Source of the DNA: an uncultured Bacteroidia bacterium
Lineage (GTDB): Bacteria > Bacteroidota > Bacteroidia > Bacteroidales > Prolixibacteraceae
Direction of reading: 5' to 3'
Assembly: GCA_903897145.1 (NCBI GenBank)
Contig: CAIUAN010000045.1
Coordinates: 1-64,000 of the forward strand
DNA: 64,000 bases
The notes beneath the pieces were generated by a model. It made no database searches. It was not told the origin of the DNA and was given only the letters and a program-made list of their open reading frames with translations. Shown here piece after piece: positions 18,192 to 28,146 of the stretch. Position numbers and translations under genes: made by a program. The stretch's first letter is position 1, and each line of letters starts with the position of its first letter.

Positions 18192-21100
18192 ATGAAATAT
18201 AAAAACGTATTTAGAAGTATAACCAGGCAATTTTTGCCGACAATGTTGGCCACTGCCCTGCTTATCGGAACTGCATTGACAGGTTCTGCAAAGTCAGATC
18301 AGACTGGGTTGACAGAGAATACTGAAACACAGCAAAGTGTATCGGTAAATGGAAAAGTAACTTCCGCATCTGACAAAACAACAATGCCAGGGGTAAGTAT
18401 TCAATTAAAAGGGACCACTAAAGGAACAATTACCAATATGGATGGTGGATTTACCGTTGATGCTTCCGGAAATAATCCAATCTTAATCTTTTCGTTTATT
18501 GGCTACAAAACTCTTGAAGTGCCTGTAAATGGTCAAAAAGTCATTAATGTTGTATTAACTGAAAGTGTTCTAACCGTTGACGAGGTGGTTGTTACCGCGC
18601 TAGGCATCTCTAGAAAAGAAAAGTCTCTTGGATTTGCCGTAGCGAAAGTTAGTGGCGAGGATATGTCAAGAGTTGTTCAGGAGAATGCAGTAAACGCTTT
18701 ATCAGGAAAAGTTGCCGGAGTTCAAATCAACTCTACTGGAGGAACAGGTTCTTCGGTGAGTATGGTGATTCGGGGTGCAACCTCGCTAAGCAACGATAAT
18801 CAGCCACTCTTTGTGGTTGATGGAGTTCCAATTTCAAATACATTAAATAACGTGTCAGGATTTGGTAACGATAATAAAGTTGACTACGGAAATGCTATCT
18901 CCGATGTAAATTCAAACGACATTGAGAGTGTATCGGTGTTAAAGGGTGCAAGTGCAGCGGCCCTATATGGTTCTCGTGCAGGAAATGGGGTGGTATTAAT
19001 CACAACCAAATCAGGCAAGAAAAACAAAGGAGTTAAAATCGATGTTACGTCGAATACTGTATTTGACAATCCTTATAAATTCTGGGATATATCGAAACAA
19101 TTTGCGAATGGAATTTTCCCATTTACGCCTGCGGATTTACCTCCGGGGACAACAATGGTTGTTGATCCAACTTCAAAAGCTGGAAGTGGTTATCCATTAG
19201 ACAAAGGTTATTTCGCGGTTCAGTGGAATAGCCCTAAAGATGCGAATGGTGTTCAAGTTCCAACAGAATTGGTATCACATCCAAATAACGTTAAGAATTT
19301 TGTGAGAACCGGAGTAACCACTTCAAATGAGATTGCAGTTTCAAATAATACGGAAGCTTTCAATTATCGTATTGGGGTATCAAATATGACGAATCATGGA
19401 GTTGTACCAAACTCAGATTTATTTAGAAATAACTTAACAACTTCTGCTACGATTAAAGCACGCGATAATATTACGATAAGCTCAAATATCAATATTAATA
19501 AGTCATGGTCGAACAACAGACCATCTAGTAATCGGGGAACGAACCCAATGCAATGGGCTTATGCCGTGCCTCAAAACACCGACATTCGTGAACTCAGAAA
19601 CTATTGGGCCCCAGGAAAAGAAGGCGTTGTTCAAAATGTTCCTTCAGTCCCAGACTATAACAATCCATACTTTCTAGCATATGAGGTGAACAATAGTTAC
19701 ACGAGAGATCGTATTTATGGCAATCTGAAAGCAGACTGGCAAATTACAAAAGAACTTAGCTTTTTTGTGCGTTATGCTCTTGACCAATTTACTGAAACTC
19801 GGGAATCTAAAATAGGACCAGGATACACTGACGAACCAAACAATGGAGCATACGGAATTTCTGACTCTAAGAGCTACCAGCGTAATACGGACTTTTTAGC
19901 CACGTATGCAAAACAGCTTAATGATTTCAGTCTTTCTTTCTCTATTGGCGGGAACGCACTTTATACGACGGGGCAAGGCATCTCAAATTCATCAACAGCT
20001 GGTCTAATCGTCCCTAACGTATTTACAGTTGGAAATATTAAGAATGGCACACTTTCTTATGGAAGTGGATATTCTCAAAAAGGGATCTATAGTCTTTATA
20101 GTGTTGCAAATTTAGGATGGAAAGACAGAATATATTTAGATCTTACAGCACGTAACGACTGGTCAAGTACACTGCCAAAAGCAAACCAGTCGTATTTTTA
20201 CCCTTCAGCATCATTAAGCTTCTTAGTTGACAAGCTAGCGAATATGGGTGAGAATGTTTCCTTATTTAAAGTTCGAGGTGGAATTGCCAAAGTTGGTAAT
20301 GATACTGATCCTTATCAACTTATCAACACCTATGGCAATGATGGTCAATGGGGTAGCGCAATTAGACTTTCAAAATCAGGAACCCTATTGGCGCCAAACT
20401 TAAAACCAGAAGAAGCAACCTCGATGGAGGGTGGTCTTGACATCGGTTTATTTCACAATAGATTAAGATTTGAAGGAACCTTCTACAAAGCAGATAATCG
20501 CAACCAGATCTTACGTAACATCCCAATCGCTAGTTCTACAGGATCGGATGCAATCAATATAAACGCAGGCTTACTTGAAAGTCGCGGATGGGAGCTCTCT
20601 TTAGGAGGTACGCCTATTAAGACAAAGGATTGGAGCTGGGATATTAGCGCAAATCTTACCCGAAATAGAACCCGCGTAAAATCTATTGCACCAGGAATCG
20701 AAGCCATCAAATTCTGGGAACAGGCAAATGGTGGAGCATGGTCGTATGTTGGCGATGAGGTTGGCGCGATTTAGACGCTGCAATGCTAACCGTTACCGAC
20801 AAAAGTTCACCATACTATGGCTACCCAATTATTAATCCGGAGCCTGACTATGAATGGATAAGAGATAAAGAGATTCAGGATTCTAGAAATAAGATTGGAA
20901 ACTACAACCCTAGATTTATCTTAGGTGTAAATTCAGCTCTTACGTATAAATCTTTTGCATTGAATTTCACGTTTGACTGGAGATGTGGAGGTCAATTTAT
21001 TTCACAGACAGAGCGGTACGGACGTGATGATGGATTATCTGGCTCATGGTTAAAAAGCATGATCAATCCTGGAGGAAGAACAGGAAAAGATCTTCGTGAT

Positions 21101-21637
21101 TGGCTAGTTGCGAATCAAGACAAATTAATCCGTAACGGCTTTCATGTCGTTGGTGGACCAACAAAAGAGCTTGGTGGTTTCCGGGAGAATTTAAGTGGAA
21201 ATTATTTAAATGACGGAGTTTTTGTACCGGGTGTTGTAGCAATTTCTAATGGAAATGGAGCAGTTACGTACAAAGAAAACCTTGGTGATACTGGAACCTT
21301 ATTCCAACCTTACATCATTAGTAATGGTTGGGATTTTGCTAGAGATGCAATGTTCGATGCCGATTTTGTAAAACTAAGGGAAATTTCTCTTAGCTATAGA
21401 TTGCCTGCAAGTATTATAAGCCGAATGGGCGCAGTTAAAGCATTATCGGTTTCAATTTACAGTCGGAATATCATGCTATGGACGAAAGCAAAAATTGGTG
21501 TCGATCCAGAACGGGCATTCCAAGCAGAACAATCAACAGGAGGTAAACGAGGTGTCCAATTTATGCAAGGTATCGAAAGATACAACCTTGATCCATGGGT
21601 AATTCCTGTAGGTGTTAAATTCGACCTTACGTTTTAG
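18192..21637 (+). pseudogene. SusC/RagA-type TonB-dependent transporter with one-base frameshift
   Basis: The 5' part (18192-20774) encodes a signal peptide, a carboxypeptidase-regulatory domain (SVNGKVTSASDK...), the plug (VDEVVVTALGISRKEKSLGFA, SVLKGASAAALYGSRAGNGV) and most of the barrel, then stops at a TAG just after YVGDEVGAI. The 3' part (frame from about 20771, ending 21637) continues with LDAAMLTVTDKSSPYYGYP. The intact relative at 6692 reads GNIVDAEMLRVQDKTSPYYGWP across the same point. Restoring one T in the ATTTAG run gives GAI-LDAAML and an uninterrupted protein of about 1148 residues. The gene is thus broken by loss of one base or carries a homopolymer sequencing error. SusD follows after 22 bp. 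Confidence 0.9.
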
Positions 21638-21659
21638 TAACCTTTAAAAAATCTATATT

Positions 21660-23312
21660 ATGAATATTATAAAAAACACATCATACGCAGCCTTGTTGCT
21701 GCTCGCCATTTTTACTTTTTCATGTAAAAACTTGGCCGAAATGAATATTAATCCAAACGGAGTTGACCCAGCAAATACTTCGCCAAACTTCCTTATGGCC
21801 ACTGTTATCACTGCAACAGGCGGATCAGTAATAAATCTGGGTTACGGAGATATCGCAGGAGTTATGCAACACACCCAAAAAGATGGATGGGCTGGTGGCC
21901 ACAACAGATACGACTGGAGTGACCAGAGTTGGGCCGGATATTATGGGATACTTAGGAATGCAGAGGAGATGCTTAAAAAATCGAAAGCCGCAAATCTAGA
22001 CTTTCAGGCCGGTGTTGCCATGCTATTTAAAGCATATAATTTTGGAATAATCGCCGATTTATGGGGAGATGCTCCTTACAGCCAAGCGCTCAAAGGTGAG
22101 CAAGGCGCAGCGTATTTCAAGCCAGCTTTTGATGCACAAAAAAGCATCTATCTAGGCGTAGTTGCGATGCTCGACAGCGCGAACACTCTATTTTCAAAAG
22201 AGCAAAGCACCTACAAAATCGACCCTGCTCAAGATGTGCTTTACAACGGTAATGTTCGTCAATGGCAGAAATTCTCTAATTCATTAGCATTGAGATATTA
22301 TTTAAGAATCTCAACAAAAGAGCCTGCAATTGCGAAAGCCGGAATTGAGAAAATAACAGGTGATCCAATTAAATATCCGCTTATCCTTGATGCAGCAGAC
22401 GATGCTAGCTATAGCTTTATTGGATTAAGTCCATCCGATTCATGGCCAACAGCTACGCAGTTTAGCAACGACCTTTCAAATTTCACTCGAGTTAAGCCTT
22501 GTGCTACATTGGTTACTAAATTGCAAGCTTTAAATGACCCTCGTCTAAACATCTGGGCAGCAAAAGTAAAAACGCCTCTTGTCGTTGACCCGAGTAAACC
22601 TGCCGATTATGATGAAATTGTGGACGGCAAGCGAATCATTTCAAAAGAAATTGCGAATGAGTTTCAGTCAACTTATCATGTGACGCTAAATCTTGATCCT
22701 GATTATGTGGGATACCCTCCAGCATGGTCAACATTTGAGTTTTTCTATAATTTAAACCCATCACTTCAACAAGGTAGCGCCAATCCACATGCTTCTCAAC
22801 TCAACGATATCTATAGAGCAGCCTCAGGCCCTTTGCTTAAGGTTAGATTACTATCTGCCGCAGAAATTCGTTTTAGCCTTGCAGAAATTGCCCTTAAAGG
22901 ATGGAATGCTGGTGGTACTGCAACAGCTCATTATAACGCAGGCGTTCAAGCATCCTTGCAAACATGGAGTGTAGGTAGTACTTACGACAGCTATATTGCA
23001 AATTCTGGTGTTGCATACAACGGCACGCTTGCGCGGATTATGGAACAAAAATGGATTGCTAGCTGGACTGCAGCAACTGAATCTTGGATGGATTATATCA
23101 GAACAGGATTACCGGCAATTCAATCTGGCCCTTCAGCAAAAAGATCAGTATTACCTGTAAGGTTTACTTACGGAAATAACGAGAAGTTATACAATCCCGA
23201 AAATTCAAATACAGCAATCGGGAAACTACAATCTACAGCCTTTTCCACAGATGGACAAAACAGCAACTGGTCGAAAAACTGGTTGCAACAAGGGACAAAT
23301 AAACCCTGGTAG
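21660..23312 (+). CDS. SusD/RagB-like outer-membrane glycan-binding lipoprotein
   Basis: This 550-residue lipoprotein has acceptor Cys22 (LAIFTFSC). SusD-family landmarks parallel those of the protein at 5032: MNINPNGVDP, LWGDAPYSQALKG, RQWQKFSNSLALRYYLRIS, and C-terminal SWMDYIRTGLPAIQSG. It would pair with the SusC at 18192. It is itself intact, which means binding could persist even if the transporter is broken. It is followed by a clear terminator, so the genes from 23399 onward may have separate transcription. Confidence 0.93.
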   Translation: MNIIKNTSYAALLLLAIFTFSCKNLAEMNINPNGVDPANTSPNFLMATVITATGGSVINLGYGDIAGVMQHTQKDGWAGGHNRYDWSDQSWAGYYGILRNAEEMLKKSKAANLDFQAGVAMLFKAYNFGIIADLWGDAPYSQALKGEQGAAYFKPAFDAQKSIYLGVVAMLDSANTLFSKEQSTYKIDPAQDVLYNGNVRQWQKFSNSLALRYYLRISTKEPAIAKAGIEKITGDPIKYPLILDAADDASYSFIGLSPSDSWPTATQFSNDLSNFTRVKPCATLVTKLQALNDPRLNIWAAKVKTPLVVDPSKPADYDEIVDGKRIISKEIANEFQSTYHVTLNLDPDYVGYPPAWSTFEFFYNLNPSLQQGSANPHASQLNDIYRAASGPLLKVRLLSAAEIRFSLAEIALKGWNAGGTATAHYNAGVQASLQTWSVGSTYDSYIANSGVAYNGTLARIMEQKWIASWTAATESWMDYIRTGLPAIQSGPSAKRSVLPVRFTYGNNEKLYNPENSNTAIGKLQSTAFSTDGQNSNWSKNWLQQGTNKPW

Positions 23313-23327
23313 ATCTTTCGGAGAGCA

Positions 23328-23373
23328 AAAAATAAGTAGGTGGTATTTTTACAATACCCCTGCTTATTTTTTT
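23328..23373 (+). terminator. intrinsic terminator after SusD
   Basis: An extended imperfect stem has AAATAAGTAGG near 23330-23340 pairing with CCTGCTTATTT (one G-T wobble), plus an inner GGTATT/AATACC pair, and ends in a run of seven T. It lies 16 bp after the SusD stop and 26 bp before the next gene. Confidence 0.75.
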
Positions 23374-23398
23374 AAACAAATGGTAATTTATAGTTGAA

Positions 23399-24886
23399 AT
23401 GAAGATATTTTACACACGATTTTTATTAATTTTCTCTATACTGACTGCGACTTCAACTGTCAACGCACAGCATACTCAAGCCTTTGATCATTCTATTCTA
23501 GAGCAGCTTACGCACTTATCAACAGCTCAAAGCAGAAGAGTCTCTAGCAGCGATGCCAACTTCAATGGTAATGGCGACTCTAAAGAGATCATGCCTGGCG
23601 AAACATTTATTCTTGCCGATCTTGAAGGTCCTGGAATCATTAAGCATATCTGGAACACGACGGCCTCCTTAAATCCGTTCTATCCCAATGCATTAATCCT
23701 ACGAATTTATTGGGATAATGCTGAAAAACCAAGTATCGAAGTCCCACTTGGTGATTTCTTCGGTGTTGGTCATGGCAAAAACAAAGATCTTGAATCATTA
23801 CCAATAAGTGTGTCATCTTTGGGCAGGTCGCGCAGCTGCTTTTGGAATATGCCCTTCAAGAGTCATGCAAAAATTACCTTGACCAATGAAATGCAAGGCT
23901 ATGGTCCAGCAGAACTATACTATTATGTCGACTGGGAAAAAGTTGAATCATTACCTAAAGATGTTTTGTATTTCCATGCAAGATACAACCAACAAAACAG
24001 AGCCATACCTGGCGATCATACGATTCTAAACACCACTGGAAAAGGAAATTATGTTGGGACTGTTTATTCGGTGCTTCAGGTTGTCAATGGCTGGTTTGGT
24101 GAGGGTGACGACCGTTTTTACATCGACGGAGAAAAACATCCATCTCTCCAAGGAACAGGCACTGAAGATTACTTTGGTGATGCCTGGGGCTTTCGCGAGT
24201 TTTCAAGCGCCTATCATGGAGTATCACTGTATGAAGGACCTTTAGTCGGAGATCGAGTATCGGCTTACCGCTGGCACTTGCAAGATCCAATTCACTTTAA
24301 TAAATCGCTAAAATTCGACATCGAGCATCGCGGTAGCGTAGTTGATGATGACGGCACCAAACATTCTAGCTCTAATGAACGGGCCGATTGGATTAGCTCT
24401 GTGGCATTCTGGTACCAGACTCCAGCAGTATATTCTGATTCCAAAATTGCACCATTGGCTCAGCGAACACCTCCATACCAGATTTTACTTGCCTCAACAT
24501 TGCCGATGACAGCAACACCAAACAAGGTTACAATGGAACCTGAAGGGATTCGCTTTGCCCCAGAGACACCAGATGGTGAGATTGAATTTAGCTTTGATAT
24601 AAAGGAGTCGGGGCGCTATAAGTTCTCAGCGGTTCTTGTCGATGACCTTTTCGGAAGTCAATATCAACCGATGCTCGACAATCAACCAGCAGGTGTGCTG
24701 TTGAATATGGTAAGCAAAGGAGGCGACTGGTCGGAAGTTGTTTTTGGCACGTTCAAGTTATCGGATGGAAGTCATAAATTTAAATTAAAAGGAGTTGGAG
24801 CATCTCCAAATAGGAGCACACTTCTGAAGCCACAATTTGCCATTGGGATAAGCAGCTTAATCTTGCTTCGTCTTGAGGATATTTAA
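23399..24886 (+). CDS. secreted DUF2961 / GH172 family enzyme
   Basis: This 495-residue protein has a signal peptide (cleavage near VNA/Q, residue 23). It shows the DUF2961 core: EIMPGETFILADLEGPGIIKHIW-type strand (residues 63-85, read in shorter pieces), PLGDFFGVGHG (116-126), SRSCFWNMPF, and two Glu-containing motifs GWFGEGDD (E235) and QGTGTEDYFGDAWGF (E256), the likely catalytic pair. DUF2961 corresponds to GH172, whose characterised members act on alpha-fructofuranosides or arabinofuranosides with retention. Residues about 395-495 form a separate beta-sandwich (IEFSFDIKESGRYKF). It suggests furanose decorations on the target glycan. Confidence 0.85.
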   Translation: MKIFYTRFLLIFSILTATSTVNAQHTQAFDHSILEQLTHLSTAQSRRVSSSDANFNGNGDSKEIMPGETFILADLEGPGIIKHIWNTTASLNPFYPNALILRIYWDNAEKPSIEVPLGDFFGVGHGKNKDLESLPISVSSLGRSRSCFWNMPFKSHAKITLTNEMQGYGPAELYYYVDWEKVESLPKDVLYFHARYNQQNRAIPGDHTILNTTGKGNYVGTVYSVLQVVNGWFGEGDDRFYIDGEKHPSLQGTGTEDYFGDAWGFREFSSAYHGVSLYEGPLVGDRVSAYRWHLQDPIHFNKSLKFDIEHRGSVVDDDGTKHSSSNERADWISSVAFWYQTPAVYSDSKIAPLAQRTPPYQILLASTLPMTATPNKVTMEPEGIRFAPETPDGEIEFSFDIKESGRYKFSAVLVDDLFGSQYQPMLDNQPAGVLLNMVSKGGDWSEVVFGTFKLSDGSHKFKLKGVGASPNRSTLLKPQFAIGISSLILLRLEDI

Positions 24887-24930
24887 AAAAATAATTACTT
24901 TTAACCCATGTATTATATAAATTTTTAAAA

Positions 24931-26289
24931 ATGAGAAAATTAATTTTTGGACTATTATTTCTATGCTGTTCTTTTCTAACTAGCTCAGCAGCAACACCAA
25001 AAGCAATCACCCCGGAGACCGCTCTTCAGGCATATCTTCACAATAACGACAACTCGTTTAAATGGGAAGTCAAAGAAAAGATGAAAGGTGATGGAGTGAT
25101 GCTTTATCGCTTAGAATACACGTCACAAGTGTGGCGCGGAATAACCTGGAAACACGAGATGTTTATCATGGTTCCTGAAGTTTTAAAATACAACGATGCC
25201 CTTCTATTTATTACTGGCGGTCATAATGATAAAACCGTTCCAAGCACACATAAATGGGATGAAGACTTAGTCGTTAATTTGAGCAATCTAGCCAAAACAA
25301 ATAAATCAATAGTTTCCTTGATTTGGCAGGTTCCAAACCAACCACTTTATGGCGACCGTACGGAAGATGCACTAATCTCATTTACCCTTCATAGCTATCT
25401 GCAAGATCATGATTTCACCTGGCCATTGCTTTTTGCTATGACAAAGAGTGCTGTTCGTGCGATGGATGTAGTTCAAAAATTTGCAACGAAAGAGATCAAG
25501 AAAAACGTAGGTCATTTTATTGTTTCGGGAGCGTCAAAAAGAGGCTGGACAACTTGGCTAACTGGTGCTAATGACAAACGTGTAAAGGCTATTGGACCAA
25601 TGGTTATTGACGTTCTTAATATGCCGGTCAATGTAGATTACCAAAAAAAGGTATGGGGAGACTATAGTGTTGAAATCCAAGACTACGTGAATCTGGGAAT
25701 TGCACAACAGTTTAATACTCCAGGCGGAAGCGACTTGGTAAAAATGGTTGACCCATATTCGTATCGCAAATTATTGACGATGCCAAAAATGATCTTTATG
25801 GGTACCAACGACCCGTACTGGCCAGCAGATGCAATAAAAAATTACATCGATAGCATACCTGGAGACAACCATATCTGCTATACTCCAAATGCAGCTCATG
25901 ACCTTGGCGACAAGAAAAAAGCGTTTGCCACACTTAGCGCCTTCGTGGGCACCACAGTAACCAATGGCAAATATGCAATATGTAACTACACCGTTTCACA
26001 AGATCATAGAACGGTTACGGTAAAAATAACATCAACTCCGGAGATCCTTGTTGATGCGTTGATCTGGAGTGCCGATTCAAAAGACCAAGACTTTAGAGAC
26101 GAACACTGGTCCGGGACTAGCTTAAACGCAGCTCATCAGAAAGAGATTACAGTGACAGTTCAAATACCAGAATCGGGTTACAAAGCATTCTACATCGACT
26201 TGAAATACAAAGCACCATTCGGACCAGACTACACACAAAGTACTCGTATGTTTGTCACCAATGACCGTAAATTATTACTTCGGAATTAA
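24931..26289 (+). CDS. PhoPQ-activated pathogenicity-related (PqaA-like) alpha/beta hydrolase
   Basis: This 452-residue secreted protein (signal to SSAA, about residue 21) resembles the PhoPQ-related family: TALQAYLHNNDNSFKW, VWRGITWKHEMFIMVP, LLFITGGHND, FIVSGASKRGWTTWL with a nucleophile-elbow-like serine (GASKRGW), then FMGTNDPYWPADA and AAHDLGD, which carry the probable Asp and His of the triad. A C-terminal beta-domain follows (about 350-452). Members are predicted hydrolases or esterases of unknown substrate. It lies 44 bp after GH172 and is followed by a strong terminator. Confidence 0.82.
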   Translation: MRKLIFGLLFLCCSFLTSSAATPKAITPETALQAYLHNNDNSFKWEVKEKMKGDGVMLYRLEYTSQVWRGITWKHEMFIMVPEVLKYNDALLFITGGHNDKTVPSTHKWDEDLVVNLSNLAKTNKSIVSLIWQVPNQPLYGDRTEDALISFTLHSYLQDHDFTWPLLFAMTKSAVRAMDVVQKFATKEIKKNVGHFIVSGASKRGWTTWLTGANDKRVKAIGPMVIDVLNMPVNVDYQKKVWGDYSVEIQDYVNLGIAQQFNTPGGSDLVKMVDPYSYRKLLTMPKMIFMGTNDPYWPADAIKNYIDSIPGDNHICYTPNAAHDLGDKKKAFATLSAFVGTTVTNGKYAICNYTVSQDHRTVTVKITSTPEILVDALIWSADSKDQDFRDEHWSGTSLNAAHQKEITVTVQIPESGYKAFYIDLKYKAPFGPDYTQSTRMFVTNDRKLLLRN

Positions 26290-26304
26290 TTCCAATCACC
26301 TTTC

Positions 26305-26341
26305 AAAAGGCAGCCATCGAATATCAATGGCTGCCTTTTTT
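26305..26341 (+). terminator. intrinsic terminator after the PhoPQ-related hydrolase
   Basis: A perfect 13-bp stem (AAAAGGCAGCCAT at 26305-26317, ATGGCTGCCTTTT at 26327-26339) with a 9-base loop runs into T6. It lies 16 bp after the stop codon. Confidence 0.85.
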
Positions 26342-26394
26342 AACCTACTATACAACCAAGAAAGCTAAATCCAGAAAAATCCATCACAACTATA

Positions 26395-28005
26395 ATGAAA
26401 CTAAACCTATTCTCCAGTCTGATCCTACTTCTTTGCTTAAACCTAACTTCATGCCAAGAAAACAAGAATAAAATACAGCGCATGATCCCCATCGAGGTGC
26501 TCAAAGATAAAATTGCAGGAGGCTGGGCAGGAAAAATGATCGGTGTAAGCTATGGTGTACCGACCGAATTTGTGGCACATGGATTTACCTTGGAAGATAC
26601 GATCAAATGGACTCCTTCGCAAACAAATCTGGCCCTTTTAGAGGACGATATCTATGTGCAGTTAACATTTATGATGACCATGGATCAATATGGAATGGAT
26701 GCACCAGCGAAGAAATTTCAAGAATTATTTGCAAAATCAGGTTATAAACTATGGCATGCCAATGTGCAGGCAAGAAAAAATTATTTCGATAGCATCTTCC
26801 CTCCCCAATCAGGCAGTCCTGAATACAATGCTCATGCGGATGACATTGATTTTCAAATTGAAGCAGATTATATTGGATTGATGTGCCCAGGCATGCCACA
26901 GACAGCCACTAAAATGGCACAGAAAATTGGCCATATCATGAATTATGGCGATGGAGTTTATGGCGGGAACTTTGTCGCTGCTCTCTATTCAGAAGCCTAT
27001 TTTGAAAACGACATCTTAAAAGTCGTTGAGCATGCTCTAAAATCGCTTCCGTCAGAGAGCGAATACGCAAAAATCATTCGTGACGCCATCCTTCTTCACA
27101 GTCACTATCCCAAAGATTGGCGAGCTGCCTGGAAAGAGCTAGAGAAGAAATGGGCAACCATTGATATCTGCGGCGCAGGATCAAGCTATAATATCGATGC
27201 AAAACTTAACGGTGCCTACATCGTATTTGGATTGCTTTATGGAGAGGGTGATCCATTAAAAACAATGGAGATCTCCACTCGATGTGGTCAAGATTCAGAT
27301 TGTAATCCATCAAGCGCCTTAGGTGTACTTGGCGTATTAAAAGGATTTAGCGCCTTTCCAAAACAGTATCGCGAACAAGTTGAATATTTGGGTGATTCTC
27401 TTTTTATCAATACCGATTACTCCTTTAAAAAGACCATTGCAAAAACAATTGATTACGTGAAGCAGATTGCGGTCCAAGAAGGTGGTTTAGTAACCGAAAA
27501 CCTCGTTAGCATCAATCCGCAAGCACCTAAAGCTGGACTTGTTGAATCCTCCTTCCCGAACCTTATTTTTGATCGCAAGGTGACTCCATTTGAAAAAGGA
27601 GGATGGGAATTTAAGGGAAAATGGGAAACAAAATTCAAATCAGATACGATTCCACAAGCTCGATTTAGCGCCAATACAGGTGATGAAGCTATTTTTACTT
27701 TTGAAGGGACAGGAGTCTCCTTGGCAGGCAATTGGGATCGCAACTGCGGCAAAGCCGATATTTATGTCGATGGTCAACTAAAAAGAACAATCGACTGCTA
27801 CTTTAATTTCGCCCATCAATCTCCGGGAAACACAAGTATTTTCATGATTACTCAACTGCCTCAAGGCAAGCACATTCTTAAAGTAGTGGTCAAAAATGAA
27901 AAGCGAGCAGAGGCTGAAGGATCAACTATTTATCTTTCTGAAGCTATTACTTTTAAGACTGGACCAAAGATCGCAGATAATTTTAAATTTACATTTCAGA
28001 AATAA
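26395..28005 (+). CDS. ADP-ribosylglycohydrolase-fold lipoprotein with C-terminal beta-sandwich
   Basis: This 536-residue lipoprotein (NLTSC, Cys20) has its main domain at residues about 30-350. It matches the DraG/ADP-ribosylglycohydrolase family: DKIAGGWAGKMIGVSYG (38-54), LEDDIYVQLTF (82-92, first metal-binding acidic cluster), ADDIDFQIEADYIG (148-161) and CGQDSDCNPSSALGVLGVL with the conserved DSD metal ligands. A C-terminal domain (about 395-536) looks like a galactose-binding or carbohydrate-binding beta-sandwich (FTFEGTGVSLAGNWD, ADIYVDGQLKRTIDC). Export plus a sugar-binding-like domain inside a glycan locus make protein de-ADP-ribosylation unlikely. A glycosidase or nucleoside-like hydrolase role is more plausible. 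Confidence 0.85.
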   Translation: MKLNLFSSLILLLCLNLTSCQENKNKIQRMIPIEVLKDKIAGGWAGKMIGVSYGVPTEFVAHGFTLEDTIKWTPSQTNLALLEDDIYVQLTFMMTMDQYGMDAPAKKFQELFAKSGYKLWHANVQARKNYFDSIFPPQSGSPEYNAHADDIDFQIEADYIGLMCPGMPQTATKMAQKIGHIMNYGDGVYGGNFVAALYSEAYFENDILKVVEHALKSLPSESEYAKIIRDAILLHSHYPKDWRAAWKELEKKWATIDICGAGSSYNIDAKLNGAYIVFGLLYGEGDPLKTMEISTRCGQDSDCNPSSALGVLGVLKGFSAFPKQYREQVEYLGDSLFINTDYSFKKTIAKTIDYVKQIAVQEGGLVTENLVSINPQAPKAGLVESSFPNLIFDRKVTPFEKGGWEFKGKWETKFKSDTIPQARFSANTGDEAIFTFEGTGVSLAGNWDRNCGKADIYVDGQLKRTIDCYFNFAHQSPGNTSIFMITQLPQGKHILKVVVKNEKRAEAEGSTIYLSEAITFKTGPKIADNFKFTFQK

Positions 28006-28146
28006 GCCCTTTAGTAGATCTTAGGACTAGAAAAATATATCACTAAAAGTTCCTTTGCCATTTTAGAGTTGTTAACTTTACGCACCTGTCAACCTATATT
28101 ATCCGAATTAACTAAAACTGCACGATAATTTATACTAACAACTGAC

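Noticed and set aside
20760-20790. Programmed -1 frameshift in the second SusC gene
   Set aside because: No canonical slippery heptamer or strong downstream structure is present, and the related SusC at 6692 is read without shift. A base deletion or sequence error is simpler.
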